From contig NZ_VFQE01000001.1 of assembly GCF_006717095.1 (NCBI RefSeq), forward strand, positions 3,162,001 through 3,226,000: a stretch of DNA of 64,000 nucleotides. Direction: 5' to 3'. This stretch comes from Blastococcus colisei (GTDB taxonomy: Bacteria > Actinomycetota > Actinomycetes > Mycobacteriales > Geodermatophilaceae). Shown here one piece after another: positions 39,790 through 48,766 of this stretch. Made by a program: the position numbers and the translations under genes. The notes beneath the pieces are model-generated. The model did not search any database. It saw nothing but the letters and a program-made list of their open reading frames with translations, and was not told the DNA's origin. The first letter of the stretch is position 1. Each line of letters opens with the position of its first letter.

Positions 39790-40845
39790 GTGCGGGTCCT
39801 GGTCACAGGTGGGGCGGGGTTCATCGGCTCGCACGTCGTCCACGCCTGCCTCGGGAGGGGCCACGAGGTGCGCGTGCTCGACGCGCTGTTGCCGGCGGTC
39901 CATCCGGCCGGCGTCGCGCCGACCGTGCCGGACGGGGTGGAACTGCTCGTCGGTGACGTCCGGGATCGCGAGGTGGTCGACCGGGCACTCGAGGGAGTGG
40001 ACGCGGTCTGCCACCAGGCCGCGATGGTCGGCCTGGGCGTCGACGTCCAGGACATGCCCGAGTACGCCGGCATCAATGGGTTCGGCACCGGGGTGCTGCT
40101 CGCCGGCATGGCCGGGGCCGACGTGGGCCGGCTGGTCCTGGCCAGCTCGATGGTCGTCTACGGCGAGGGCACCTACGAGTGCCCCGTGGACGGGGTCGTC
40201 CCCGCCGCACCTCGGCGCCGGGCGGACCTGGACGAGGGCCGGTTCGACCCGCCCTGCCCGGTGTGTGGGCGACAGCTGTCCTGGGGACCGGTGACGGAGG
40301 AGACCGCGCCCGACCCGCGCAACACCTATGCGGCGACCAAGCTCGGGCAGGAGCACCTCGCGTCGGCATGGGCCTCCTCGACCGGCGGGGGCGTGATCGC
40401 GCTGCGCTACCACAACGTCTACGGCCCCCACATGCCGCGGGACACCCCGTACGCCGGCGTCGCCGCTGTCTTCCGCAGCGCCCTGGAGTCCGGCCGGGCG
40501 CCGCGGGTCTTCGAGGACGGCGGGCAGCAGCGCGACTTCGTGCACGTCACCGACGTGGCCGAGGCGAATCTCCGGGCGTTGGAGATCGAGCCCCCACCGG
40601 CGGCGCTGCGCGCCTACAACGTGGCCTCGGGGCAGCCGCACACCGTCGCGGACATGGCGCGCGCCTTGGCCGACGCGTTCGGTGGACCGGCGCCGGAGGT
40701 CACCGGTGAGTACCGGGTCGGCGACGTGCGGCACGTCGTCGCCAGTCCGGTGCTGGCGGAGGAAGAACTCGGCTTCCGTGCAGAGGTCGCCTTCGCGGAC
40801 GGCATGCGGGCCTTCGCCACGGATCCCCTGCGTCCCGCGCCCTGA
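39790..40845 (+). CDS. NAD-dependent sugar epimerase/dehydratase (SDR)
   Basis: 351 residues, extended SDR fold. VLVTGGAGFIGSHVV binds NAD; DAVCHQAAMVGLG; active-site RNTYAATKLGQEH (Tyr and Lys); ALRYHNVYGPHMPRDTPYAG and FEDGGQQRDFVHVTDVAEA are typical of UDP-glucose 4-epimerase/dTDP-glucose dehydratase relatives. An inserted loop, DPPCPVCGRQLSW, has a CxxC that may bind zinc, a feature of an actinobacterial subgroup. GTG 39790 directly starts the Rossmann strand. Confidence 0.9.
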   Translation: MRVLVTGGAGFIGSHVVHACLGRGHEVRVLDALLPAVHPAGVAPTVPDGVELLVGDVRDREVVDRALEGVDAVCHQAAMVGLGVDVQDMPEYAGINGFGTGVLLAGMAGADVGRLVLASSMVVYGEGTYECPVDGVVPAAPRRRADLDEGRFDPPCPVCGRQLSWGPVTEETAPDPRNTYAATKLGQEHLASAWASSTGGGVIALRYHNVYGPHMPRDTPYAGVAAVFRSALESGRAPRVFEDGGQQRDFVHVTDVAEANLRALEIEPPPAALRAYNVASGQPHTVADMARALADAFGGPAPEVTGEYRVGDVRHVVASPVLAEEELGFRAEVAFADGMRAFATDPLRPAP

Positions 40846-40851
40846 CGCTCC

Positions 40852-42210
40852 TCACCACGGAGTGCGGACGGCGACCTCGACGGCGATCCCCAGCAGCGCG
40901 GACAGCGCCAGCCAGAACCGCCGTGATCCCGGCGGCAGCGTCGCCGTCGCCGGGAGCAGCCAGACCAGGAGCGGCAGCCAGATCCGCTCGGTCTCCCCGA
41001 GGACGTGCCCCGAGACGTCGCTGACCGCCATCGCGCCGAGGGCGGCCAGGGGCAGCCAGCGCAGCCGGCCCCGCAGGCCGGCCAGACCGGCGACCACGGC
41101 CGGGCCGGCCGCGACGGCTCCGGCGGCGACGTTCGCCACGAGGAAGTAGAGATACGGGCGGTCGTCGTAAGCGGCGCCGTCCCGCACGCGCTGGGCAACG
41201 ACCGCGAGGCCCTCGAACCACCAGTAACCACTGACGGCGAAGGCGGCGAAGACCAGCAGCACACCCCCTGCTGCGGCGGCCAGGATGCGGACGACGCCGC
41301 GCCACCTCAGCCGCTCCTTCTGCACGAGGACGACGGCGAGGGCGAGCAGGCCGGCCGCGGTCAGCCCGAAGGACAGGAACAGGCTGAGCCCGAGCAGCAG
41401 CCCGCCGGCGAGGGCCTGGAGGTAACCGGCGGGCAACGGTCCGCGCACGGCCGCCAGGGCCAGCAGGGCCACCCCCCAGGCGGTGACCCCGGCGAAGAAC
41501 GCGTCCGCGCTCGTGGCGATCCACACGGCCCCCGGGAACAGAACGGCGAAGGGCGCCACGGCCCGCGCGGAGATCTCGTCGGCGACGGCGCGAACGGTGA
41601 CCAGGACGGCGGGAACCGCCAGCGCGCCGCCGACGATGCAGAGGGCGGCGGCCCAGCCGGTACCGCCCAGACCGACCCGGTCGAGCAGCACGAAGGCGAG
41701 CAGCGCACCCGGCGGATGACCGGCGACGTGCGTCACCCAGGGGTCGACGGAGCCCGCCGGGACGGAGTCGATGTACGTCGCGATGAAGGTGCCGATCCCC
41801 TGCACCCGGCCGACGTCATGGACGTACTCGTGCCTGCTGGCCATCGGCTCGGCGAGTCGCCCCCAGCCACTGGTCAGGGCGAGCGTGACGGACCATCCGG
41901 CCGCCCCCAGGGCACTTCCGGCCAGCAGCCACGGCCAGCGCAGTTGGTGGGCCAGCGACGGTCCCCACAGCACGCCGGCAGCCGCGACCGCGAGCGGCAG
42001 GAGCACGCGAGCGGTCAGGACCGGGTCGATCCCGCCGACCAGCACGTAGCCGCCGGCCAGGTGCAGGTCGCCGCCGCCCTGCGTGAACGCACGGCCCACG
42101 AGCCACACGACGGCGACGCCGGCAGTGACGAGGAGGACGAGGACCCCGCGGGCGGTCCGCCCGGTCGTCGGAGCCTGCTTCTCCTCGACATCGTCGGACA
42201 CGGCAGTCAT
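40852..42210 (-). CDS. polytopic membrane protein, mannosyltransferase-like
   Basis: 452 residues, about 11-12 helices. Overall plan (helix, extracellular loop with SRHEYVHDVGRVQGIGTFIA and DPWVTHVAGHPPGALLAFVL, many helices) resembles polyprenol-phosphate-dependent GT-C glycosyltransferases; the WVTHVAGHPPG loop is conserved in actinobacterial homologues as far as I recall. Proposed role: transfer of a sugar outside the membrane. It lies antisense to, and between, the epimerase and the GT2 gene. Start 42210 (MTAVSDDVEEK) precedes the first helix. Confidence 0.75.
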   Translation of the reverse strand: MTAVSDDVEEKQAPTTGRTARGVLVLLVTAGVAVVWLVGRAFTQGGGDLHLAGGYVLVGGIDPVLTARVLLPLAVAAAGVLWGPSLAHQLRWPWLLAGSALGAAGWSVTLALTSGWGRLAEPMASRHEYVHDVGRVQGIGTFIATYIDSVPAGSVDPWVTHVAGHPPGALLAFVLLDRVGLGGTGWAAALCIVGGALAVPAVLVTVRAVADEISARAVAPFAVLFPGAVWIATSADAFFAGVTAWGVALLALAAVRGPLPAGYLQALAGGLLLGLSLFLSFGLTAAGLLALAVVLVQKERLRWRGVVRILAAAAGGVLLVFAAFAVSGYWWFEGLAVVAQRVRDGAAYDDRPYLYFLVANVAAGAVAAGPAVVAGLAGLRGRLRWLPLAALGAMAVSDVSGHVLGETERIWLPLLVWLLPATATLPPGSRRFWLALSALLGIAVEVAVRTPW

Positions 42211-42297
42211 CACGCCGGAGACTAGGTCCCCCGGCAAAGCGCTGCGTGACCGGATCGTCGAGCGAACCGCGCCGCGCTTCGGTACGAATGACCGGTG

Positions 42298-42972
42298 ATG
42301 GCTGCTCCCGACGACCCTGCGCTGGCCGACGTCGTCCTGCCCTGCCTGGACGAGGCGACGTCGCTGCCCTGGGTGCTGTCCCGGCTGCCGGGCGGGTATC
42401 GGGCGATCGTGGCCGACAACGGGTCGACCGACGGCTCCGCGGCCATCGCGGCCGAGCACGGGGCGACCGTCGTGCACGTCCCGCAGCGCGGATTCGGGGC
42501 GGCCGCCCACGCGGGCCTGGAAGCAGCCACGGCCGAGCTCGTCTGCTTCTGCGACGCCGACGGCTCGATGGATCCCACGCAGCTGCCTCGTGTCCTCGAT
42601 CCTGTGCACGCCGGGGAGTACGACCTGGTCCTCGGACGCCGCCGTCCGGCCCGGGGCGCGTGGCCGCTGCACGCCCGGGTCGCCAACATGGCTCTCAGCC
42701 GCATGCTGCGCACCCGCACCGGGCTGCGGCTCCACGACCTCGGCCCCATGCGGGCGGCCCGTCGGGAGGCGCTGCTGGACCTCGGCATCACCGACCGGCG
42801 GTTCGGCTACCCGTTGGAGATGGTGACCCGGGCCGCGGACGCCGGCTGGCGCGTGCACGAGGTCGACGTCGACTACGGCCTGCGGACCCAAGGCAGCCGA
42901 TCGAAGGTGACCGGCACCGTCCTCGGGACGGTGCGCACCATCCGCGACATGCGCGGGGTGCTGGCCCGATGA
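42298..42972 (+). CDS. family 2 glycosyltransferase
   Basis: 224 residues. GT-A fold: VVLPCLDEATSLPWVLSRL, AIVADNGSTDGSAAIAAEHG, LVCFCDADGSMDPTQLPRVL (DxD-type Asp). Similar to dolichol-phosphate mannose synthase-like GT2 enzymes that load polyprenyl phosphate. ATG 42298 used (GTG directly before). Overlaps the next gene by ATGA. Confidence 0.9.
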   Translation: MAAPDDPALADVVLPCLDEATSLPWVLSRLPGGYRAIVADNGSTDGSAAIAAEHGATVVHVPQRGFGAAAHAGLEAATAELVCFCDADGSMDPTQLPRVLDPVHAGEYDLVLGRRRPARGAWPLHARVANMALSRMLRTRTGLRLHDLGPMRAARREALLDLGITDRRFGYPLEMVTRAADAGWRVHEVDVDYGLRTQGSRSKVTGTVLGTVRTIRDMRGVLAR

Positions 42973-43631
42973 CGAACGTGCGGCTGCTGGTGATCACCAA
43001 GGCCCCGGTGCCCGGCCGGAGCAAGACCCGGCTCACCCCGCCGTGCTCTCCGGAGCAGGCCGCCGCGATCGCTGCGGCTGCGGTGGGCGACACCCTCGAC
43101 GCGGTGCGGGCCGCACCGGTGGCGCGCCGGGTCGTCGCGCTGGACGGCGCACCCGGTGGACTCGAGCTCGACGGTTTCGCCGTGGTGCCGCAGACCGACG
43201 GGGATCTCGGCACGCGGCTGGCGGCGGCCTTCGCCGACGCCATGGCCGGCAGTTCCCTGCCGACGCTGCTCATCGGCATGGACACGCCGCAGGTGACGCC
43301 GGATCTGCTGGCCCGCTGCGCGGACCTGCTCGTGGCATCCGGGCCCGGGACCGCGGTGCTCGGAACCGCGCCGGACGGCGGCTGGTGGGCGCTCGGGCTG
43401 CACGGCGCGGAAACGGCGGAGCTGCTGACGACCGTGCCGATGTCGCGGGCGGACACCGCCGAGCTCACCCGGGCCGCACTCGAGGGAGCCGGACTGACCG
43501 TGCTCGACCTGCCGGAGCTGACCGACATCGACCACTTCCCGGACGCGCTGGCCGTCGCTGTCGAATGCGCGCCGGAGAGCCGCACCGCGCGCGTGGTGGC
43601 CTCCGTCGCGGCGGCCCTGGAGCCGGCGTGA
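42969..43631 (+). CDS. DUF2064 / TIGR04282-type glycosyltransferase-like protein
   Basis: 220 residues. LLVITKAPVPGRSKTRLTPP is a nucleotidyltransferase-like N-terminus; PQTDGDLGTRLAAAFADAMA, LPTLLIGMDTPQVTPDLL and VLGTAPDGGWWALGLH are all typical of the family. Some members are annotated for arsenosugar biosynthesis; the general role may be nucleotide-sugar handling. Overlaps both neighbours by four bases (ATGA, GTGA). Confidence 0.88.
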   Translation: MTNVRLLVITKAPVPGRSKTRLTPPCSPEQAAAIAAAAVGDTLDAVRAAPVARRVVALDGAPGGLELDGFAVVPQTDGDLGTRLAAAFADAMAGSSLPTLLIGMDTPQVTPDLLARCADLLVASGPGTAVLGTAPDGGWWALGLHGAETAELLTTVPMSRADTAELTRAALEGAGLTVLDLPELTDIDHFPDALAVAVECAPESRTARVVASVAAALEPA

Positions 43632-44860
43632 GCAGCGGCCTCGACCGGCTGCTGGGCGCCCGCCTCCCCGGTCCCCCCGAGGCGGTGCGCCGCGGCCCGT
43701 TCCGCGCCGAGGCCTTCCGCAGTCCGCTGCACTCCGAGCGGCGGTCGGCTCGCGTCGGCGCGTGGCTGGGGCTGGCCTTCGTCGTCTGCTTCCTCACCGG
43801 GCTCACCAGCCACCTGATCCAGCAACCGCCGGGCTGGTTCTTCTGGCCGGCGTCCCCCGTCTGGCTCTACCGGGTGACCCAGGGCCTGCACGTGGCCACC
43901 GGGCTCGCCGCCATCCCGCTGCTGCTGGTCAAGCTGTGGACGGTCTACCCGAAGCTGTTCGAGTGGCCGCCGGCCGGCTCGGTGTCCCGGGTGATCAGCC
44001 GGCTGTCGATCCTGGTGCTGGTCGGCGCCGGCGCCATGCAACTGGTCACCGGCCTGTTCAACATCGCGCAGTGGTACCCGTGGAGCTTCTTCTTCACGGA
44101 CACGCACTACTGGACCGGCTGGATCGCGATCGGCGCCGTCGCCGTGCACGTCGGGGCGAAGGCGCCGGAGATCCGGCGCGGGCTGGCCCGCCGCGGCACA
44201 CCGGCGGCCGTCGTGGGACTCACCGAGGAGCAGGCGAGCGAGCGGGCCGCGGTCGACGACGCCGCCGAGGACCAGGACGTGTCCCGGCGGGCCTTCGTGC
44301 TGGCGGCCGGACTCGGGGTCGGCGCGGTCACGCTGACCACCGTCGGCCAGAGCCTCTCCCCGCTGAGCCCGATCTCGTTGCTGGCGCCGCGCGCACCGCA
44401 CGTGGGCCCGCAGGACCTGCCGGTCCGGCAGACGGCGCAGGGCGCCGGCGTGACCGACGTGGGCCCGGACTACCGGCTGGTCATCGACGGACCGAACCGG
44501 CTGGAACTGACCCTCGACGACCTGGCGGCGTTCCCGCAGCGCACCGAACGCCTCCCGATCACCTGCGTCGAGGGCTGGAGCGCGAGCGGCACCTGGACGG
44601 GCGTGCGACTCGGCGACCTGCTCGAGGAGGCCGGCCTCCCCCGCGACACGGAGGTCGTCGTCGAGTCGCTGCAGGAAGGCGGCCTCTTCCGGATGTCGAC
44701 GGTCGCGCCGCCGCACGCGAGCAGCCCTCGAACGCTCCTGGCCACGGGCCTCAACGGAGCGCCGCTCGTGCCCGACCACGGCTACCCGGTACGGCTGATC
44801 GCCCCGAACCGTCCGGGGGTCATGCAGACCAAGTGGGCCACCCTGGTGCGGCCGGCATGA
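43628..44860 (+). CDS. molybdopterin-dependent oxidoreductase with N-terminal cytochrome b-like membrane domain
   Basis: 410 residues. Residues ~40-190 make four to five helices with several His residues (GLTSHLIQQPPGWFFWPA, TQGLHVATGLAAIPLLLV, TDTHYWTGWIAIGAVAVHVG), a heme b-type domain. After a Tat-like stretch (SRRAFVLAAGLGVGAVTL), residues ~260-410 are a sulfite-oxidase-type Moco domain with RLPITCVEGWSASGTWTGVR carrying the Mo-binding Cys. Probably transfers electrons between a periplasmic substrate and the membrane. Substrate unknown. Confidence 0.85.
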   Translation: MSSGLDRLLGARLPGPPEAVRRGPFRAEAFRSPLHSERRSARVGAWLGLAFVVCFLTGLTSHLIQQPPGWFFWPASPVWLYRVTQGLHVATGLAAIPLLLVKLWTVYPKLFEWPPAGSVSRVISRLSILVLVGAGAMQLVTGLFNIAQWYPWSFFFTDTHYWTGWIAIGAVAVHVGAKAPEIRRGLARRGTPAAVVGLTEEQASERAAVDDAAEDQDVSRRAFVLAAGLGVGAVTLTTVGQSLSPLSPISLLAPRAPHVGPQDLPVRQTAQGAGVTDVGPDYRLVIDGPNRLELTLDDLAAFPQRTERLPITCVEGWSASGTWTGVRLGDLLEEAGLPRDTEVVVESLQEGGLFRMSTVAPPHASSPRTLLATGLNGAPLVPDHGYPVRLIAPNRPGVMQTKWATLVRPA

Positions 44861-45381
44861 GCCTGTCCGGCGAAGCGCTCCCGGGGCACGACGACCGCGC
44901 CGCGGCGTTGGTGCCCGACGACCCCTACGCCTCCGATCCCACGCGCCCGGCCACTTCGGGGCTGCGTCCGTGGTGGCGGTGGCTGTTCGTGCTGCCGGGG
45001 CTCGCCGCGACCGGGTACGGGGTGTTCGGCCTGGTCACCGCGGGCAGCCGGGTGCCCCTGGACTCGTGGCTGACCTGGTTCGTGGGCAGCGCTCTGCTGC
45101 ACGACCTGGTGATCGCGCCGATCTGGATCGGCCTCGGGTGGCTCGCGGCCAGGCTGCTGCCGAAGCCGGCCCGTCCCGCGGCCGTGGTCGGCGCCGCCGT
45201 GACGGGGGTGCTGACCCTGGTGGCGATGCCGTTCGTCCTCGGTTTCGGGGAGAACCCGCTGAACCCGTCGTTCCTGCCCCGTGAGTACGGCCGGAACCTG
45301 CTGCTGATCAACCTGGGCGTACTCGCGGTCGCCGCCGTCTGGGGAACCGTCGCGACGATCCGTGCGCGGAGACAGGACTGA
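44857..45381 (+). CDS. small polytopic membrane protein
   Basis: 174 residues, four predicted helices (WWRWLFVLPGLAATGYGVFG, LTWFVGSALLHDLVIAPIWI, AAVTGVLTLVAMPFVLGF, LLLINLGVLAVAAVWGTVAT). No family named. ATGA overlap with the Moco gene shows it belongs to the operon; may be a partner of the oxidoreductase. Confidence 0.7.
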   Translation: MSLSGEALPGHDDRAAALVPDDPYASDPTRPATSGLRPWWRWLFVLPGLAATGYGVFGLVTAGSRVPLDSWLTWFVGSALLHDLVIAPIWIGLGWLAARLLPKPARPAAVVGAAVTGVLTLVAMPFVLGFGENPLNPSFLPREYGRNLLLINLGVLAVAAVWGTVATIRARRQD

Positions 45382-45387
45382 GCCCCT

Positions 45388-45434
45388 GCCGACGCGACCG
45401 CCCAGCCGACTTCTCCGTCGTGCGGGTCAGTCCA
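45388..45434. repeat. copy of the rnpB 5' end
   Basis: 23 bp (45388-45410) are identical to 36804-36826 inside the 5' part of rnpB, and similarity goes on with few mismatches through CCGTCGTGC to CAGTC. Same orientation as rnpB. A fossil duplication or footprint of another insertion at this locus. Confidence 0.6.
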
Positions 45435-45512
45435 GACCCGCGGGTACATGGACGCGGGCCTCGCGGGTAGGTAAGCCGAGGTCAGGGCTCCACCGCATCG
45501 AGGAGGAACGAC

Positions 45513-45596
45513 ATGGGACTCATCTCCGGACTCGTCAAGTTCAACCTGCTCAAACGACTGTTCAGCCGCTTCAGCCGCCGGCGGCGCACCTACTGA
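45513..45596 (+). CDS. 27-residue basic peptide
   Basis: ATG with a strong AGGAGGA four to five bases upstream, 27 codons and TGA: starts MGLISGLVKFNLLKRL and ends in an Arg-rich tail. A hydrophobic/basic amphipathic helix, perhaps membrane-associated. The ribosome site is the main evidence. Could also be a chance frame. Confidence 0.4.
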   Translation: MGLISGLVKFNLLKRLFSRFSRRRRTY

Positions 45597-45694
45597 CCCG
45601 CGCGGAGTGCCGGCGAGCGATCGGCGGTTCGGTCGGACGCCGTAGCCGCCGGGACCGATGACCGATGCTTCCTCCGGAGCACGCCGGCTGACCC

Positions 45695-46411
45695 TCACCC
45701 CCAGTAGAGCCGGAAGCCGACCCGGCGCCGCCCGTCCTCGGTCGATGTCGACATGTCGACGACCTGACGTGCCTGCATGTCGACAGGGTCGTCCGAGAGC
45801 AGCTCCAGGTACCGCTTGTGCTCCGCCAGCGACGCGACGGCCAGTTCCACCGTGTCGCTGACGTCCACCTCGTGCGGCGGGTCGCTCAGCTCGCTGACGG
45901 CGATGTACTGGACGCCCGTCCACGGGGGCTCGGTCAGGTCCGGGAAGATCCACTCGTTGGCGGCGTCGGCCACCGCGTCGATCACCGACTGGCCGAGTGC
46001 CCGGTGATCGGCGGAGTTCACGTAGGACGGCGAGACGCCGGGCGGCGTCCACGTGGCGCCGAAGTACCCCGTGACGACCAGCTCGGGACGGTGCCGCCGG
46101 ATCGCCGCGGCGAGGTCGCGCCGCAGCTCCGGCCCGGCCACGAGAGTGCCGTCCCGGTGATCGAGGAACTCGACCTCGCTCACCCCGACGACGGCCGCTG
46201 AGCGCCGCTCCTCGTCCTCGCGCAGTGGCCCCGCCTCGCTCGGCGGCACGCCGGCCATCCCCGCCTCGCCACGGGTCGCCAGGAGGTAGTGCACCACCTT
46301 GCCGGCCGCCGTCCAGACCGCCACGGCCGCGGCCAGCCCGTACTCGATGTCGTCGGGGTGCGCGGCGACGACCAGGGCGCGCTGCCAGTCGTCGGGCATG
46401 GGAGTCGGCAT
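45695..46411 (-). CDS. PIG-L family deacetylase
   Basis: 238 residues. VVAAHPDDIEYGLAAAVAVW has the AHPDD zinc motif; TRGEAGMAGVPPSEA, VEFLDHRDGTL and YVNSADHRALGQSVIDAVAD (second His) complete the LmbE/PIG-L pattern. These enzymes remove N-acetyl groups from sugar conjugates, such as mycothiol or cell-wall precursors. ATG 46411 chosen; a second Met four codons later is possible. Confidence 0.88.
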   Translation of the reverse strand: MPTPMPDDWQRALVVAAHPDDIEYGLAAAVAVWTAAGKVVHYLLATRGEAGMAGVPPSEAGPLREDEERRSAAVVGVSEVEFLDHRDGTLVAGPELRRDLAAAIRRHRPELVVTGYFGATWTPPGVSPSYVNSADHRALGQSVIDAVADAANEWIFPDLTEPPWTGVQYIAVSELSDPPHEVDVSDTVELAVASLAEHKRYLELLSDDPVDMQARQVVDMSTSTEDGRRRVGFRLYWG

Positions 46412-46497
46412 GGGCGCAGTCTGCCGCGACGGCGGACCTCGCGGTGGAGTCGCCGTCCTCACGCCGGAGCGCGAGGACGGCGACCCGAGCGCGAGGA

Positions 46498-46857
46498 TCA
46501 GCCGCCGCGGGCCACCCGCAGCGCAGCGGCGACCAGCGGCGCCTGCAGCGGCAGGCGGACGGCGGCGACCGTCAGCGGGAGCGGCTTCCTCGGCACCACG
46601 CGGAACGTGTGCAGGTGCGCCGGCACGAACGCGAGCAGCAGGCCGGCCGCCGCCCATCCCCCGGTCCGCCGGGTCACGGACGCCGACAGCAGCGCCGCCG
46701 TCCCGATCTCGGCGACACCGCTCACGAGCACCCAGCGCCGGGCATCGCCCAGCTCCGGCGGCACCAGCCACTCGTAGGTCCGCGGGCGCACCAGGTGCAG
46801 CACCCCCGACCCACCGAGCAACGCCGCCAACCCCATCGCCCCGCCCGGTCTCCGCAT
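46498..46857 (-). CDS. DoxX-like membrane protein
   Basis: 119 residues, four helices (MGLAALLGGSGVLHLVRP, VLVSGVAEIGTAALLSASV, WAAAGLLLAFVPAHLHTF, PLQAPLVAAALRVARG). Similar to short DoxX/MauE-like proteins. Function unknown. Divergent from the TSUP gene (24 bp gap). Confidence 0.75.
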   Translation of the reverse strand: MRRPGGAMGLAALLGGSGVLHLVRPRTYEWLVPPELGDARRWVLVSGVAEIGTAALLSASVTRRTGGWAAAGLLLAFVPAHLHTFRVVPRKPLPLTVAAVRLPLQAPLVAAALRVARGG

Positions 46858-46881
46858 GCGGTCACCGTAGGCTCGCCTGCC

Positions 46882-47637
46882 GTGCCCGCCGTCGACCTGG
46901 TCATCGCCGCAGCCGTGGCCTTCCTCGCCGGGGTCATCAACTCGATCGCCGGTGGCGGCTCGCTGATCCTCTTCCCCACCCTGGTCGCGCTGGGCCTGCC
47001 CACCGTCGCCGCGAACGTCACGAACTCCGTCGCCCAGTGGCCGGGGTACCTGGGCGGGGTCGTCGGCTTCCGCAGCGAGTACGCCGGTCAGCGCGGCCGG
47101 CTCGTGCGGTTCGGGCTGGTCGCGCTCCTGGGCGGGACGGCGGGCAGCGTCCTCCTCCTGACGACGCCGTCGGCGGCCTTCGACGTCGTCGTCCCGGTGC
47201 TCGTCCTCCTGGCCAGCCTGCTGCTGGCCGTCCAGCCGATCGTGACCCGGCGGCTGAAACGGGACGAGGACGGCGGTCCGCGCCGCGACCCCGTCTGGGT
47301 GTACGTCGCTCTCTTCGCCGCGACCGTGTACGGCGGCTACTTCGGCGGCGCGCTCGGCGTGATCCTCGTCGGTGTGCTGGGCATCGCGCTGCACCGGCTC
47401 AAGCTGGCCAACGCGCTGAAGTCCGCGCTGTCGGCGATCACCGCCACTGTCACGCTCGTCGTCTTCGGATTCTTCGGCGACGTGCACTGGGACGTCGTCG
47501 CGGTCGCGGCGCCCGCGAGTCTGGTCGGCGGCTTCCTCGGGGCCCGCATCGCCACCCGCATCCCCACGACGCCGCTGCGGGTTTTCATCGTGACCTTCGG
47601 CGTCGCCGTCTCGGTCTACCTGTTCCTCCGGATCTGA
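46882..47637 (+). CDS. TSUP-family (TauE/SafE) permease
   Basis: 251 residues, about eight helices. VAFLAGVINSIAGGGSLILF and PTVAANVTNSVAQWPGYLGG in the first half and YGGYFGGALGVILVGVLGIA in the second are the duplicated TauE/SafE motif. Family exports sulfite or organosulfonates. GTG 46882 begins directly before the first helix. Confidence 0.9.
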   Translation: MPAVDLVIAAAVAFLAGVINSIAGGGSLILFPTLVALGLPTVAANVTNSVAQWPGYLGGVVGFRSEYAGQRGRLVRFGLVALLGGTAGSVLLLTTPSAAFDVVVPVLVLLASLLLAVQPIVTRRLKRDEDGGPRRDPVWVYVALFAATVYGGYFGGALGVILVGVLGIALHRLKLANALKSALSAITATVTLVVFGFFGDVHWDVVAVAAPASLVGGFLGARIATRIPTTPLRVFIVTFGVAVSVYLFLRI

Positions 47638-47656
47638 GCTCGATCGGCGAGTCTGC

Positions 47657-48757
47657 TCAGCGCAGGTGCGAGGTGTCGTTCACCAGGCGCACCGACGCCC
47701 GCCCGTCCGAGGACCAGGCGACCGAGCAGAGCGACGCCGCCTCCAGGAACACCCGGTGCACCACGTCGTCACCGGCGCCCAGCGCGGCCGCCAGCATCAG
47801 CTTGATCGGCGTCACGTGGCTGACCACCAGCACGGTCCGGCCGGAGTGCTCGGAGAGGATCCGCCGACGGGCCCGGGCCACGCGGGCGCTCACGTCGGCG
47901 ACGGACTCACCGCCCGGCGCGGAGACGGTGACGTCCTCGAGGAGACGACGGGCGGCAAGCGGGTGCCGGGCGCGCGCCTCGTCGAAGGTCAGGCCCTCGA
48001 GGTCACCGAAATCGAGTTCGACCAGGTCCTCGTCGACGGTGACCGGGAGTCCGAGCTCCGCGGCGATGATCTCCGCGGTCTCCCGCGTCCGCCGCAGCGG
48101 CGAGGCGATCACCACCTCGATCCCGAGACCCTTGGCCCGGTCCGCGGCGGCCTCCGCCTCGGCGCGCCCGGTGCGCGACAAGGGCAGGACGTTACGGCCA
48201 CTGAACCGTCGTTCGGGGGTGTGCTCGGTCTGCCCGTGGCGCAGCAGGTGCGTGACCGTGGTGACGACCGGCGCAGGTTCCGCGGCCGGCTGGACGTCGT
48301 CCTCCAGGACGACGGGCTCGGCGGCCGGGTCCCGGTGGACCGGCCTGCCGTCCATCGCGCTGTTGGCCAGGGCATCGGCGGCGCCGTTCTGCGCGCGGGG
48401 CACCCAGGTGTAGCGGACGTCGGCGAGCTGCCGGGCGAGCTTGCGCGCCTGCAGGGCGAGCTGCTGCATGTCGGGGTGCTTGATCTTCCAGCGGCCCGAC
48501 ATCTGCTCGACGACCAGCTTGGAGTCCATCCGGACCTCGACGCTCGCGGTCGGGTCGAGGTCGAGGGCGGCCTGCAGCCCGGCCACCAGGCCGCCGTACT
48601 CGGCGACGTTGTTCGTCGCCCGCCCGACGGCGGCGGCCCGCTCGGCCAGGACCCGCCCGGTGTCCGCGTCACGCACGAGCGCGCCGTAACCGGCCGGGCC
48701 GGGATTGCCCCGCGACCCGCCGTCGGCCTCGACGACCAGCCGCCGGCTCACGGCCAC
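47657..48757 (-). CDS. bifunctional RNase H / acid phosphatase (Rv2228c-like)
   Basis: 366 residues. N-terminal RNase HI domain: VEADGGSRGNPGPAGYGALV, NNVAEYGGLVAGL, VRMDSKLVVEQM, NGAADALANSAMD give the four catalytic acidic residues. C-terminal histidine-phosphatase (CobC-like) domain: THLLRHGQTEHTPERRF (RHG), SPLRRTRETAE, VVSHVTPIKLML. In M. tuberculosis the homologue is a true fusion of RNase H and alpha-ribazole-phosphatase-like activity. It probably degrades RNA in hybrids. GTG 48757. Confidence 0.93.
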   Translation of the reverse strand: MAVSRRLVVEADGGSRGNPGPAGYGALVRDADTGRVLAERAAAVGRATNNVAEYGGLVAGLQAALDLDPTASVEVRMDSKLVVEQMSGRWKIKHPDMQQLALQARKLARQLADVRYTWVPRAQNGAADALANSAMDGRPVHRDPAAEPVVLEDDVQPAAEPAPVVTTVTHLLRHGQTEHTPERRFSGRNVLPLSRTGRAEAEAAADRAKGLGIEVVIASPLRRTRETAEIIAAELGLPVTVDEDLVELDFGDLEGLTFDEARARHPLAARRLLEDVTVSAPGGESVADVSARVARARRRILSEHSGRTVLVVSHVTPIKLMLAAALGAGDDVVHRVFLEAASLCSVAWSSDGRASVRLVNDTSHLR

Positions 48758-48766
48758 GACCAGGGA

